From positions 118,348 through 182,347 of the forward strand of contig CAXDRX010000002.1 in NCBI GenBank assembly GCA_963991985.1: a stretch of DNA of 64,000 bases, in the 5' to 3' direction. Position numbers and translations under genes: made by a program. The stretch's first letter is position 1. Each line of letters opens with the position of its first letter. Positions 45,687 to 54,821 of this stretch are shown one piece after another. The notes under the pieces were generated by a model, which had not been told where the DNA came from, searched no databases, and saw nothing but the letters and a program-made list of their open reading frames with translations. This stretch comes from MED-G17 sp963991985 (GTDB taxonomy: Bacteria > Bacteroidota > Bacteroidia > NS11-12g > UBA9320).

Positions 45687-46497
45687 CTAACGCTTCAATA
45701 AAAGGTATCATTTTTTGATGAATATCTTGGGCTGCTTCTTGGGCTTTTTCCGCAAAATCCGTACTTCCAGATTGATACAAGATACCCCGAGAACTATTGA
45801 TCAAAAGGCCCACATCTTTGTTAATGCCTGCTTTCATAACTTTTTCTAAATGACCCCCTTGTGCGCCCACACCTGGAACCAAGAAAAAGTTGTTAGGGGC
45901 TATTTTTCGTATGCCTTCAATTTGTTTGGTCTTGGTTGCGCCTACAACAAACATGATTTTCTCTCTTTTAGGATGTTTTGAAAAATGATCAATTACTTTT
46001 TCATATAATTTTTTGCCGTCATCTAATTGTATTTCTTCGATGTCTCGACTTCCTTCATTTGATGTTAAGCCCAAAATGACAGCAAATTTGTTATGGAATT
46101 CTAAAAATGGATCGACCGTATCAAAACCCATATAAGGGTTTACGGTAACTGCATCAAAAGGAAAATGGGCCAAATAGGTCTGTGCATATTTTTTTGCTGT
46201 ATTGCCAATATCACCTCTTTTTGCGTCTGCAATAACCAAATGACTTTTGGGAATTAACTCTAAAGTCTCTTGCATAATCTCCATTCCTCTGGCGCCCAAA
46301 ACTTCGTAAAATGCCGTATTAATTTTGTACGCAACACAGTGGTCTAAGGTTGCTTCAATGATCTTTTTGTTAAATGTGAAAATAGGTCTAGCATTGGACA
46401 ATAAGTGGGAAGGTAATTTGTGGTAATCTGTGTCCAAACCCACACATAAACAAGATTTTCTTTGTTTTATAAAACTTATAAATGCAGATAATTGCAT
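45679..46497 (-). CDS. pyrF: Orotidine-5'-phosphate decarboxylase (type 2)
   Basis: The enzyme makes UMP from OMP, the last step of de novo pyrimidine synthesis. The 272-aa protein belongs to the longer PyrF subfamily: LCVGLDTDYHKLP at the start, the catalytic Lys-Asp motif VIADAKRGDIGNTAKKYA, VNPYMGFDTVDPF and LLINSSRGILY near the C-terminus. The length fits that subfamily. It has its own promoter-like element at 46515-46522 and is divergent from the DUF6029 gene. Confidence 0.95.
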   Translation of the reverse strand: MQLSAFISFIKQRKSCLCVGLDTDYHKLPSHLLSNARPIFTFNKKIIEATLDHCVAYKINTAFYEVLGARGMEIMQETLELIPKSHLVIADAKRGDIGNTAKKYAQTYLAHFPFDAVTVNPYMGFDTVDPFLEFHNKFAVILGLTSNEGSRDIEEIQLDDGKKLYEKVIDHFSKHPKREKIMFVVGATKTKQIEGIRKIAPNNFFLVPGVGAQGGHLEKVMKAGINKDVGLLINSSRGILYQSGSTDFAEKAQEAAQDIHQKMIPFIEALDD

Positions 46498-46514
46498 AAT
46501 ATCGAAATGGTTTT

Positions 46515-46522
46515 CAAACTTA
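46515..46522 (-). promoter_or_regulatory. Candidate -7 promoter element of pyrF
   Basis: The minus strand reads TAAGTTTG, an exact TAnnTTTG, 17 bases before the pyrF ATG. Confidence 0.45.
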
Positions 46523-46560
46523 ATTAATAAAAATTCTTCATTTTAGCGAAATATTTGATC

Positions 46561-48219
46561 ATGCATAAAATTTCACTATATGCTTTCTTTTTGGTGATTA
46601 ACCTATCTTTTGCTCAAGCACAAGAAAAAGGGGTGCTCTCGGGAAACCTTCAAAGTTTTGTTAGTTTTTTTGATCGAGATGATAAAATTGGGGCGAACGA
46701 ATCTCCTCAATATTTCAGTCAGCTTTCAAGCTCCGAGACCTGGTTGTTTTTAAATTATCAGGTGCAAGGATTTAACTTTTCTGCCCGATATGATTTATTC
46801 AACAATTCTAATCTATTGAACCCTACTGGGAATTATACTGGCCATGGGATAGGTTTTTGGCAAATAAGAAAAGAAATTGGCAACTTGGATATTTCTGTTG
46901 GTTCCTTTTATGATCAATTTGGAAGTGGTTTGGTTTTTCGTTCATACGAGCAAAGATTGCTAGGTCTAGATTATGCCATGGAAGGAATCCGATTGAAATA
47001 CAAAATTGGAAACAACTTTTTCATTAAAGGTTTTTCAGGGAGGCAAAAAAGCAACCAACTTAGTAATCGTGGAGACCGTTTTGGCACATTCCCTGAAATT
47101 ATAATGGGCTTGAATGCTGAAAAGAACATGAAAGTGGGAAAGAAAATTAGAACTACCCTTGGTGCAGCGATCGTGAAACGAACCATAAGCGATGATGAAA
47201 TGACGGACATTGCCAATATCATTAGTTCTTATGATAAGCCAGAAGATAAGTTCGACCCCAAGTGGAATGCCTATGCATATAGCGGATATACCCATGTGAA
47301 TCTAGGCAATAATTTGGTCGTCAACGCAGAATATGTTGGGAAAACCAAAGAAGCCTATCAAAATATAGAGGGCAAATATCAACTTAAGCCTGGAAGCATT
47401 ATTTCTACGGGCTTCAATTATTCCAAAAGGAGAATTGGAAAGAACAAAAAAGGATCTATTGGGATAAACGCTGAATATCGACATATAAAGGATTTTCAGT
47501 TTAAAATCTCCCCAAGGGAAATTTTGTTGAGTGGCTTACTGAGTTATCAACCTTCACTCACAAGGCAAGCAACCTATCGTTTATTGGCTCGATACAATGC
47601 CCCAGCCCAAGAATGGGGCGAACAAGGATTTAAAGGGGGACTAACGTATTCCTTCAAAAGGGGGAGGACGCTCACCGTCAATTACAGCAACGTAAAAAGA
47701 CTCGACGGTGAAAAATTATTTAAAGAACGTTATGCGCAGTATAGTCATAAATTCAGTAATATTTTCAAAGCCAAAATGGGTTTGCAGACTATTTTTTACA
47801 ACCAACAGGTATACGAGGGCAAAGGGAAAGAATATGATAATGTCCAAACCATTACCCCGTTTGTGGACATGACTTATAAGTTAAGTTCAAGGAATTCACT
47901 CCGTTTTGAAGCCCAGTACATGAAAACGGGACAAGACCTCGGTAGTTTTGCCAATGCAATATTAGAATTAAATATGAGCCCCCATTATTCTTTTGCGATT
48001 AGCGATATGGTCAACACAGAACCCGTTCGTTTGGGCAACGAAAAAAACAGCAACGAAATCTTACATTACTACAGCATATTTGCAAAGTACAACATCAAAA
48101 CAACCTCATTCACTGCTGCTTACATCAAGCAGGTAGAAGGGGTTAATTGTTCTGGAGGAATTTGTCGTCTGGAACCCGCATTCAGCGGTTTTCGTTGTTC
48201 TGTAATAACCAACTTTTAA
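46561..48219 (+). CDS. DUF6029 family outer-membrane beta-barrel protein
   Basis: The 552-aa protein has a signal peptide (MHKISLYAFFLVINLSFAQAQ) and then alternating hydrophobic/polar strands with frequent aromatic ends, as in a large outer-membrane beta-barrel, to the C-terminal phenylalanine (VITNF). It matches DUF6029, a Bacteroidota family of unknown function (SGNLQSFVSFFDRDDKIG, GSFYDQFGSGLVFRSYEQR). ATG 46561 is preferred over TTG 46555. It ends 1 base from convergent sodB. Confidence 0.8.
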   Translation: MHKISLYAFFLVINLSFAQAQEKGVLSGNLQSFVSFFDRDDKIGANESPQYFSQLSSSETWLFLNYQVQGFNFSARYDLFNNSNLLNPTGNYTGHGIGFWQIRKEIGNLDISVGSFYDQFGSGLVFRSYEQRLLGLDYAMEGIRLKYKIGNNFFIKGFSGRQKSNQLSNRGDRFGTFPEIIMGLNAEKNMKVGKKIRTTLGAAIVKRTISDDEMTDIANIISSYDKPEDKFDPKWNAYAYSGYTHVNLGNNLVVNAEYVGKTKEAYQNIEGKYQLKPGSIISTGFNYSKRRIGKNKKGSIGINAEYRHIKDFQFKISPREILLSGLLSYQPSLTRQATYRLLARYNAPAQEWGEQGFKGGLTYSFKRGRTLTVNYSNVKRLDGEKLFKERYAQYSHKFSNIFKAKMGLQTIFYNQQVYEGKGKEYDNVQTITPFVDMTYKLSSRNSLRFEAQYMKTGQDLGSFANAILELNMSPHYSFAISDMVNTEPVRLGNEKNSNEILHYYSIFAKYNIKTTSFTAAYIKQVEGVNCSGGICRLEPAFSGFRCSVITNF

Positions 48220-48220
48220 T

Positions 48221-48823
48221 CTAACGGGCAGAGGAATATTTTTCTGCAACTGCTTTCCAGTTTACAACATTCCAAAAGGCTGAAATATAATCTGGGCGTC
48301 TGTTTTGGTAATTTAAATAGTAGGCATGTTCCCATACGTCCAAACCCAAAATGGGTGTTCCTTCACAACCCAGTCCCATCAAAGGATTGTCTTGGTTGGA
48401 TGTTGAGCACACTTCTAAACCTCCATTTTTATTGACACAAAGCCAAGCCCAACCCGACCCGAATCGAGTTGCTGCAGCATTGGCGAAAGAATTTTTGAAA
48501 TCATCAAAACTCCCAAAGTGTAGATTGATGGCTTCTCCCAATTCCCCTGAAGGTGTTCCTCCTCCATTTGGTGACAAAATCTGCCAAAAAAGGCTATGGT
48601 TGTAATGGCCCCCGCCATTGTTCCTTACTGCTGTGTTTTCGTGGTGATTTTTCAATAAATCTTCCAATGTTTTTTCTTCCAATTCAGTTCCGGCAATGGC
48701 GGCATTTAATTTTAATACATATCCATTGTGATGCTTCCCATGATGGATTTCCATGGTTCTTGCATCAATATTTGGTTCCAAAGCATCTAAAGCAAATGTT
48801 AATTTTGGTAATTCAAATGACAT
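48221..48823 (-). CDS. sodB: Superoxide dismutase, Fe/Mn family
   Basis: The enzyme dismutates superoxide in the cytosol. The 200-aa protein has the two N-terminal His ligands (MEIHHGKHHNGYV; NGGGHYNHSLFW) and the Asp/His pair in LGLDVWEHAYYLNY. Glycine in GGGHYNH and the glutamine in SNQDNPL are the arrangement seen in Mn enzymes, so Mn or cambialistic use is more likely than strict Fe. The length is standard. A promoter-like element lies 7 bases before its start. Confidence 0.95.
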   Translation of the reverse strand: MSFELPKLTFALDALEPNIDARTMEIHHGKHHNGYVLKLNAAIAGTELEEKTLEDLLKNHHENTAVRNNGGGHYNHSLFWQILSPNGGGTPSGELGEAINLHFGSFDDFKNSFANAAATRFGSGWAWLCVNKNGGLEVCSTSNQDNPLMGLGCEGTPILGLDVWEHAYYLNYQNRRPDYISAFWNVVNWKAVAEKYSSAR

Positions 48824-48830
48824 AATACTG

Positions 48831-48838
48831 CGAATCTA
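48831..48838 (-). promoter_or_regulatory. Candidate -7 promoter element of sodB
   Basis: The minus strand reads TAGATTCG and ends 7 bases before the sodB ATG, so the mRNA leader would be a few bases at most. Confidence 0.4.
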
Positions 48839-48898
48839 TAAATGTTTTTTAAAGGACATCTTAGCGAAGTGTTTTGTTTTATTAAAAGGTTTAAAAAC

Positions 48899-48906
48899 TA
48901 CCTTCG
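48899..48906 (+). promoter_or_regulatory. Candidate -7 promoter element of cysS
   Basis: TACCTTCG ends 6 bases before ATG 48913. With sodB it forms a divergent pair of near-leaderless promoters in an 89-base gap. Confidence 0.4.
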
Positions 48907-48912
48907 CAACAT

Positions 48913-50412
48913 ATGGCGCACATTTTAAAATTGTACAATTCAGCGAGTAGGGTTTTGGAAGATTTTCATTCCATTCATCCAGATTTTGTAGGTATTTATT
49001 TGTGTGGTCCCACCGTGTACAGCTCCCCACATCTTGGCCATACGCGTGGCGCATTAACCGTTGATTTGCTTATAAGGTGGTTTAGAAATACGGGCAAAAA
49101 GGTTCGTTATGTCCGAAATATAACAGATGTTGGGCATCTTACCAATGACTCTGAGATTGACGCTAGCGGCGAAGATAAGTTGAGCAAAAAAGCGAAAATA
49201 GAACAGTTAGAACCTATGGAAATTGCACAGAAATACTACAACGAATACGACAAGGTCATTGCTCAACTCAATATCGTAAAACCCAACATTGAACCTCTTG
49301 CATCAGGTCACATCTTGGAACAAATTGAAATGATACAGAAAATCATGAAAGAAGGCATGGCCTATGAAACAAATGGCAGTGTTTATTTTGATATTGAAGC
49401 TTACAACAATAAATATACCTATGGGTCACTTTCCGGTAGAAAACTAGAAGATATGATCTCTGGTGCCGCCAGGGAAAAAAGGACGTTGGAAGGTCAAACA
49501 GAAAAGAAAAATAGTTTTGATTTTGCTTTATGGAAAAAAGCAGATGTGACCCACATTATGCAATGGGTTTCTCCTTGGGGAAGGGGTTTTCCGGGTTGGC
49601 ACTTGGAATGTTCAGCGATGTCTCACAAATATTTGGGTGAGAAATTTGATATTCATTTTGGTGGAATAGATTTGCTATTCCCGCATCATGAATGTGAGAT
49701 TGCACAAAGCCAAGCCGCCCATAAAGTAAGTCCCGTAAAATATTGGCTACATAACAATATGATAACCATCAATGGGCAAAAAATGGCAAGAAGCTTAAAC
49801 AATGGGATTTTGGTAGAAGAATTATTTGCAGGAAGTCACCCACTTTTGAATCAGCCTTACAAACCCATGACATTAAGATTCTTTTTGCTTCAAGCACATT
49901 ATAGAAGCACTGTCGATTTTTCAAACGATGCTTTGAAGGCGGCTGAAAAAGGATTTGATCGCCTTTCCAAAACGCATCAATATCTCAACGTATCTGCCAA
50001 GGCATCCCTTACATCCAATCATCAGATGCAATTAGAAGATTGGGAGTCTAGTTTGTATGATGCCTTTTTGGACGATTTGAACACGCCCAGCGTATTGGCT
50101 CAACTTTTTGATGCAGCCAAGTGGGTTCAGAAAATCAAATTGGGGAAATGGGTGCTAGATGAAAAGGATTTAAACAAGCTCAAAAATATATTCAACTTAT
50201 TTTTTGGTGAACTTTTGGGCTTACAACCGGAAGTCAATATTTCTGAAAAAAACAACAAGGAGCATGAAATTATGGAAGTGATACTTAAACTAAGAAAACA
50301 GGCCAAGGAGAATAAAAACTACAATTTGGCCGACACCATTAGAGAAGAATTACAAAAAATAGGGATTAAACTAAACGATACCAATGATGGCACCAGTTAT
50401 GAAATGGAATAA
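48913..50412 (+). CDS. cysS: Cysteinyl-tRNA synthetase
   Basis: The class I synthetase charges tRNA-Cys. The 499-aa protein has YLCGPTVYSSPHLGHTRG (zinc cysteine and HIGH-type motif), GWHLECSAM, LLFPHHECEIAQSQA (further zinc ligands) and a KMSKS loop that reads KMARS. The segment MTLRFFLLQAHYRSTVDFSNDAL and the DALR-type helical anticodon domain complete it. The length is normal for the phylum. It overlaps the start of the M28 peptidase gene, which may be co-transcribed. Confidence 0.96.
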   Translation: MAHILKLYNSASRVLEDFHSIHPDFVGIYLCGPTVYSSPHLGHTRGALTVDLLIRWFRNTGKKVRYVRNITDVGHLTNDSEIDASGEDKLSKKAKIEQLEPMEIAQKYYNEYDKVIAQLNIVKPNIEPLASGHILEQIEMIQKIMKEGMAYETNGSVYFDIEAYNNKYTYGSLSGRKLEDMISGAAREKRTLEGQTEKKNSFDFALWKKADVTHIMQWVSPWGRGFPGWHLECSAMSHKYLGEKFDIHFGGIDLLFPHHECEIAQSQAAHKVSPVKYWLHNNMITINGQKMARSLNNGILVEELFAGSHPLLNQPYKPMTLRFFLLQAHYRSTVDFSNDALKAAEKGFDRLSKTHQYLNVSAKASLTSNHQMQLEDWESSLYDAFLDDLNTPSVLAQLFDAAKWVQKIKLGKWVLDEKDLNKLKNIFNLFFGELLGLQPEVNISEKNNKEHEIMEVILKLRKQAKENKNYNLADTIREELQKIGIKLNDTNDGTSYEME

Positions 50413-51391
50413 TTTTTTTTCAATACTTTGGATTTTTGCTATTGCTTTTTGGGCTTGTAAAGAAAAACCAAAAAGGCAAGACAATATAGACATCACAAAA
50501 AATGCGGAATCAGAAAAACCTGCAACTTCAGGGATTTCATTCAATCAAGAAAATGCCTTTGAGTATATTGTCAAGCAAGTAAATTTCGGCCCCCGAATCC
50601 CGGGTTCAGCAGCCCACAGAAAATGCGCAGATTTCTTGCACAATGAGTTGGCAAAATATGCCCATGAAATGCACACACAAGAAACAACGGTGCACAACAA
50701 AGCCGTTGGTATGATGCCTTGTTACAATATTATAGGATCTTTTAATCCGGAGGCTGAAGCCCGTTTTTTGTTGTGTGCCCATTGGGATACCCGTCCTTTT
50801 GCTGATGAGGATGGATCTTTTCAACCTTTTGATGGGGCAGATGATGGGGCGAGTGGGGTTGCCGTATTGCTTGAAATTGCAAGACTCATTGATTCTTTGT
50901 CATTGCCCTATGGTGTTGACATTATATTTTTTGATGTTGAGGATGCCGGGAGCCACAGCGGTGATGCGAGCAATAGTTGGTGTTTGGGCTCACAATATTG
51001 GAGCAAAAACCCCCATAAGAAGAATTACATTGCACGAAAAGCAATTTTACTGGATATGGTAGGGAGTAAGAATGCTCTTTTTGCCTTTGAAGGAAATTCT
51101 GCCTCTTACGCCAATGATTTGTTGATTGATGTATGGCGAATGGGTCAATATTTGGGCTACGGAAATTATTTCATCAATCTTAGATCTAATCCTGTAACAG
51201 ACGACCATGTTTATGTCTTTAATGAACGAGGTATACCCATTATCGATATTATAAACTACAATCCGACCACCAAGCAAGGATTTGGCGCACATTGGCATAC
51301 CCAAAACGACAATATCAATATCATAGACAAGAAAACACTTAAGGCAGTTGGCGAAACAGTTTGGCAGTATTTATGGAAGCAAAGGTTTTAA
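50399..51391 (+). CDS. M28-family metallopeptidase / glutaminyl-peptide cyclotransferase-like lipoprotein
   Basis: The 330-aa protein has a lipoprotein signal (MKWNNFFSILWIFAIAFWAC) and an M28 fold like bacterial glutaminyl cyclases: NFGPRIPGSAAH, LCAHWDTRPFAD, DGADDGASGVAVLLEIAR (zinc Asp), FFDVEDAG (acid/metal) and GAHWHTQNDN (zinc His). Such enzymes cyclise N-terminal glutamine to pyroglutamate on exported proteins or act as aminopeptidases. ATG 50399 begins the signal peptide; ATG 50384 would add five residues. It shares the TTAA at 51388-51391 with the next, convergent gene. Confidence 0.88.
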   Translation: MKWNNFFSILWIFAIAFWACKEKPKRQDNIDITKNAESEKPATSGISFNQENAFEYIVKQVNFGPRIPGSAAHRKCADFLHNELAKYAHEMHTQETTVHNKAVGMMPCYNIIGSFNPEAEARFLLCAHWDTRPFADEDGSFQPFDGADDGASGVAVLLEIARLIDSLSLPYGVDIIFFDVEDAGSHSGDASNSWCLGSQYWSKNPHKKNYIARKAILLDMVGSKNALFAFEGNSASYANDLLIDVWRMGQYLGYGNYFINLRSNPVTDDHVYVFNERGIPIIDIINYNPTTKQGFGAHWHTQNDNINIIDKKTLKAVGETVWQYLWKQRF

Positions 51392-51600
51392 ATCTTGGTC
51401 TCGTTTTTATTTTTTTCCCATTGTCTTCGCTGTTTTTTTCTCAAAAAGTACATGAAAATTGAAACAACTGAAAGGAAAGAAAAAATCAAAGACTTTTGAT
51501 GCCTAAATCCATATTCTTTCAAAGCGATAAAAAGCTCCACCAATGAGACAGCCGCGATGGTAAGCCACATTATTTCTATTATTCTTCTAACTATTTTCAT
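51388..51600 (-). CDS. Small one- or two-helix membrane protein, unknown
   Basis: The 70-aa protein has two hydrophobic segments (IEIMWLTIAAVSLVELFIAL and LIFSFLSVVSIFMYFL) and a basic tail (RKKQRRQWEKNKNETK). No family is recognised. It overlaps lptC by 4 bases (ATGA), so it is probably a real, coupled gene. Confidence 0.7.
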   Translation of the reverse strand: MKIVRRIIEIMWLTIAAVSLVELFIALKEYGFRHQKSLIFSFLSVVSIFMYFLRKKQRRQWEKNKNETKI

Positions 51601-52175
51601 GATGATTTTCGATTGTTTATTTGCCCTTTCAGTTTTTTGACCCTGTACCTAGAAAACGACTCATTACTGATTAGACCTATACCATGTAAGGTGTCTCCGT
51701 TTCTTATAATTGTTACAAATTTTTCGGTGTAAATTTTTTTCTTTTTTTGGTCCCAATGTAGTTCTGAAGTCAATAATGTTTCATTTTTAACATTGGTCAG
51801 GGCCACATTGTCGTATACACTAATGGTTTGGCTCTTATCTCGCTTTTTTGCATACTCTGCTTTCAAAGAGCTGGTTACTTTTTTGCCTGATTTGTTGTAA
51901 AATTTTGCATGTACATTTTTGATCAATTCAAGATAAGGACTGTCTGCGTAAGGATATCTTTTCATGGAATCTGCGAAAATTTTCGCATACAATATACCCG
52001 AGTCAGAATATTGCAACTCTATATTTTCAGCAATTTCTATCCGAAAAGAGTCAGGGATTTCAAACTTTTTTATGACTTCGGAAACATTTGAATTGCTACA
52101 ATTAATAAGTGTAGCAAAGAAGAACAATACAGTAATAAAATATATGTTCCCTTTTGAGGGCAAACTTAGTTGCAA
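51597..52175 (-). CDS. lptC: LPS export protein LptC
   Basis: LptC is the bitopic inner-membrane protein that hands LPS from the LptBFG transporter to the LptA bridge. The 192-aa protein starts with a lipoprotein-like signal (TLINC) and then a single beta-jellyroll with the LptC/OstA pattern (NIELQYSDSGILYAKIFADSM, VHAKFYNKSGKKVTSSLKAEYA, TISVYDNVALTN, TLLTSELHWDQKKKKIYTEKFV). Bacteroidota LptC is often predicted as a lipoprotein. The start is TTG 52175 or TTG 52163; no ATG is near. It overlaps the TPR gene by up to 10 bases. Confidence 0.87.
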   Translation of the reverse strand: MQLSLPSKGNIYFITVLFFFATLINCSNSNVSEVIKKFEIPDSFRIEIAENIELQYSDSGILYAKIFADSMKRYPYADSPYLELIKNVHAKFYNKSGKKVTSSLKAEYAKKRDKSQTISVYDNVALTNVKNETLLTSELHWDQKKKKIYTEKFVTIIRNGDTLHGIGLISNESFSRYRVKKLKGQINNRKSS

Positions 52176-53518
52176 TCTCTTGTTTTAACGGTAATATTTT
52201 CAGAAATCCAACCGCCCAATACAAAAGCGTCACCCGCATTGATGCCATTAAAAAAGGCATCTTTTTTACAGGGGTAGTATGCCATATATTTTGCGATTTT
52301 TTCGTTCACTTTTTCTGTCAAATCTGCATCGGCTTGTCTGGCTTGAATGTATTTATTTACTGCCGCAATGAATACTCCGGCACCTCCCAACTTGTCAGCA
52401 GAATAAAGCGCTCTACTCCCTGCGTACAAGTCACCAATCAGCAGATAGGCTTTGCCCATATTTTCATTAATTTTAATCGCATCATAACAGTATTTTCTAG
52501 ACTTGCTATAGTTTTTAGACTGGGCTTCGTATTTGGCCAACTTGTAATAAATATTTGCTTTCATTTGTGCGGAGTCTATAAGGGTCAAAGCAGATAAATA
52601 ATATTTTTTTGCTTCTCCAGCTTGGTTTCTTGACTCCTTGGCCTTGGCCAAGGACAGGTATCCTTGAGCACTGGGTTCAGCATTGACGATTTTTTCTGAA
52701 AGTTCTAAAAAAAAGTCCGTTTTTTCGCCTTTTACGGCCTCCATATAGCTGGCAACTTTTTTAACCATTTCTATGTTGTTTTCGTTCGAATCTACTTTTG
52801 GTCGAAATACTTCTTCAATTATTTCGGCATTAAAATGTGGCTTCATTAGTGCTTCAACATTTGAAATACTTTTTTCCCACTTGGATTGATATTTGGTATT
52901 TTTTGAGAGATTTATTTGATTGATTTCGCTTACCGATTCAAAAATAGATATGAGTTGTTCTATCGGTATTTTACCTTTTTTATATGCTTTGGTTGCTGCC
53001 TGCATGTACCATGTAGGAACATTGTAATTTGTGTTTTCACCTTCCAATTCAATAGATTCACTGAAAAGTTGGAGTGCTTTTTGTCTTTCGCTTGGTCGTA
53101 GTTTGGCCAAATCGTTTGCCCATTTTCCTTTAACGTAACCCTCTTTTCCAAAAAAGGAAATTCTGTATTGGTGTGACATCAATACAGTGTCTACCAGCCC
53201 CTTCAGTCTAATTTTGTATTGTTCCGGATTTTCTTTTTTTAGCGCAACCATTTTGGCTTTAACCACTACAGATCCATTGTAGGTGATCCGTTTTTTCACG
53301 CAAGGTGCATTGTTAAAAAGATATTGCCAATATGGGTAAGCACTTGCGTACTTTTTTTGTTGAAAATATTGGTTAAATAAAGAAAGTTGTTTTACAGTTT
53401 CAATGCTGTCTTCACCATACTTATTTTGACAGGCATTTACAGGGATAACCAAATCTTGGCTCTTACACCAAAAAGCCGCGAAAAAAACTAAAAATAAAAT
53501 TGACTTTACTATTTTCAT
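52166..53518 (-). CDS. Tetratricopeptide-repeat exported protein
   Basis: The 450-aa protein has a signal peptide (ILFLVFFAAFWCKSQ). The region 25-130 contains conserved cysteines (NACQNKYGED, NNAPCVKKR), and residues 230-420 form several TPR helical pairs (AQGYLSLAKAKESRNQAGEAKKYY, AKYEAQSKNYSKSRKYCYDAIKI, GKAYLLIGDLYA). Its place in the coaX-OMP-TPR-lptC run is typical of Bacteroidota envelope operons. The function is unknown. Confidence 0.8.
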   Translation of the reverse strand: MKIVKSILFLVFFAAFWCKSQDLVIPVNACQNKYGEDSIETVKQLSLFNQYFQQKKYASAYPYWQYLFNNAPCVKKRITYNGSVVVKAKMVALKKENPEQYKIRLKGLVDTVLMSHQYRISFFGKEGYVKGKWANDLAKLRPSERQKALQLFSESIELEGENTNYNVPTWYMQAATKAYKKGKIPIEQLISIFESVSEINQINLSKNTKYQSKWEKSISNVEALMKPHFNAEIIEEVFRPKVDSNENNIEMVKKVASYMEAVKGEKTDFFLELSEKIVNAEPSAQGYLSLAKAKESRNQAGEAKKYYLSALTLIDSAQMKANIYYKLAKYEAQSKNYSKSRKYCYDAIKINENMGKAYLLIGDLYAGSRALYSADKLGGAGVFIAAVNKYIQARQADADLTEKVNEKIAKYMAYYPCKKDAFFNGINAGDAFVLGGWISENITVKTRDCN

Positions 53519-53528
53519 ACTGTTTATG

Positions 53529-54821
53529 TTATTGATATTTTCTTTTGATAAACCACTTGTCCCCTAAATTTAGGCCGATTCCCAATTGGAAAAAGTTCTC
53601 CTGTATTAAATTATTCATCGTAGTTCCCCTGCGATTATATGATAAAGACAAATGAAGTCTAGAAATGATTGTTAAATCTTCTTTAGCATAACGTTTTATT
53701 CTCTTCATCATGGGGAACCCTAAACCAAAATGTGTGCCAAAAGATTCGATTTGTGTTTCATTTAAAAAGATAAAGCTATGCGTTTTATGAAAACCGCCAC
53801 TGTATCGAATTCTTTCAAAATAGGAAATACCGAGCCCCGGTTTTCGTTTTGGAATTAGAAAAAAGCCAATGGCCAATCTTTGTTCATTTTTGTATCGATG
53901 AGAGATATTTCCCCAATTCGACACAGAATAATCTAACGATAGCGACCACTTTTCTCCATTCCCTAAAGCATAACCAAAACCAATGATGCTTGGTAATTTT
54001 TCTTTTCGATTTTGAATGGTTTCTAGCCCAATGGTATCTAAGGTTTGAGCATTCCCAGTTTGGTAGCTATACCGATTGTTTTTTGTTAAAAGTTCCCCAG
54101 TACCCCGCAACGTGGTGCTGGGTAAAAAAGTAAAACCTAATCGATGGTACAATTTTCCCTTCTGTAGGGTATAGTGAACACCTAGGTGACTTTGCCATCC
54201 GGAATAATTCACATTTTCAGATCTTGTATAACCAAATAAATCTGTACGAAATGGGTAGGCCAATTCTCTTGATTTTGAAATATTTCCGAATAGATAATTA
54301 AAATTGACCCCTAAGGCCAAATTTTTGATGGGCTCTAGAGAGGTGCCTATGGTTATTTTGGCCAAGCCTCCTTCACCCTGATAAGTGGTGGAAGAATTGT
54401 ACGTTTGCGTATCTAAAGTTTGCATTTGATACCCCATGGTATTTGATGGAGAGGCAGCGAATACAAGCGATCCATTTCTTTTTTCATAGACCGGCATCCC
54501 TAGAGCAAAGTAGGAAAATTGTGCCGTTGAAAATTTAGCTTTCTCTTCTGAGTTTTGATAGAAGCCAAAATCCGCAAAAGCACCCATTTGAAGGCAAGTA
54601 AATTTCAAGCCACTATATGAAGCAGGATTTTGGAGGGTGAAACTATTTTCGAACTTTGTGGCATTCCCAACACCGCCCATTGCCTGATAATTGATGAAGG
54701 GGCTGTGGAAATTGTCTCCAAAACCAAATGCGGAGTAAGGTGACCTTTCATTTGTTTGGGCATTGAGGCAACAAAAACCCCAAATCAATAGGTTCAATAT
54801 AAGGAGTTTATAAGGATACAT
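53529..54821 (-). CDS. Outer-membrane beta-barrel protein
   Basis: The 430-aa protein has a signal peptide (MYPYKLLILNLLIWGFCCLNAQ) and FadL/PorV-like features after it (RSPYSAFGFGD, MGGVGNATKFENSFTLQNPASYSGL), then repeated amphipathic strands. It is probably an outer-membrane protein of unknown cargo. ATG 54821 is chosen because the signal peptide starts there. It overlaps coaX by 14 bases and precedes the TPR gene by 10 bases. Confidence 0.8.
   Translation of the reverse strand: MYPYKLLILNLLIWGFCCLNAQTNERSPYSAFGFGDNFHSPFINYQAMGGVGNATKFENSFTLQNPASYSGLKFTCLQMGAFADFGFYQNSEEKAKFSTAQFSYFALGMPVYEKRNGSLVFAASPSNTMGYQMQTLDTQTYNSSTTYQGEGGLAKITIGTSLEPIKNLALGVNFNYLFGNISKSRELAYPFRTDLFGYTRSENVNYSGWQSHLGVHYTLQKGKLYHRLGFTFLPSTTLRGTGELLTKNNRYSYQTGNAQTLDTIGLETIQNRKEKLPSIIGFGYALGNGEKWSLSLDYSVSNWGNISHRYKNEQRLAIGFFLIPKRKPGLGISYFERIRYSGGFHKTHSFIFLNETQIESFGTHFGLGFPMMKRIKRYAKEDLTIISRLHLSLSYNRRGTTMNNLIQENFFQLGIGLNLGDKWFIKRKYQ

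Noticed and set aside
52154..52597. Open frame of 147 codons on the plus strand opposite the TPR gene and lptC
   Set aside because: Shadow frame rich in Cys, Phe and Ile without domain signals; the opposite strand has clear TPR repeats.
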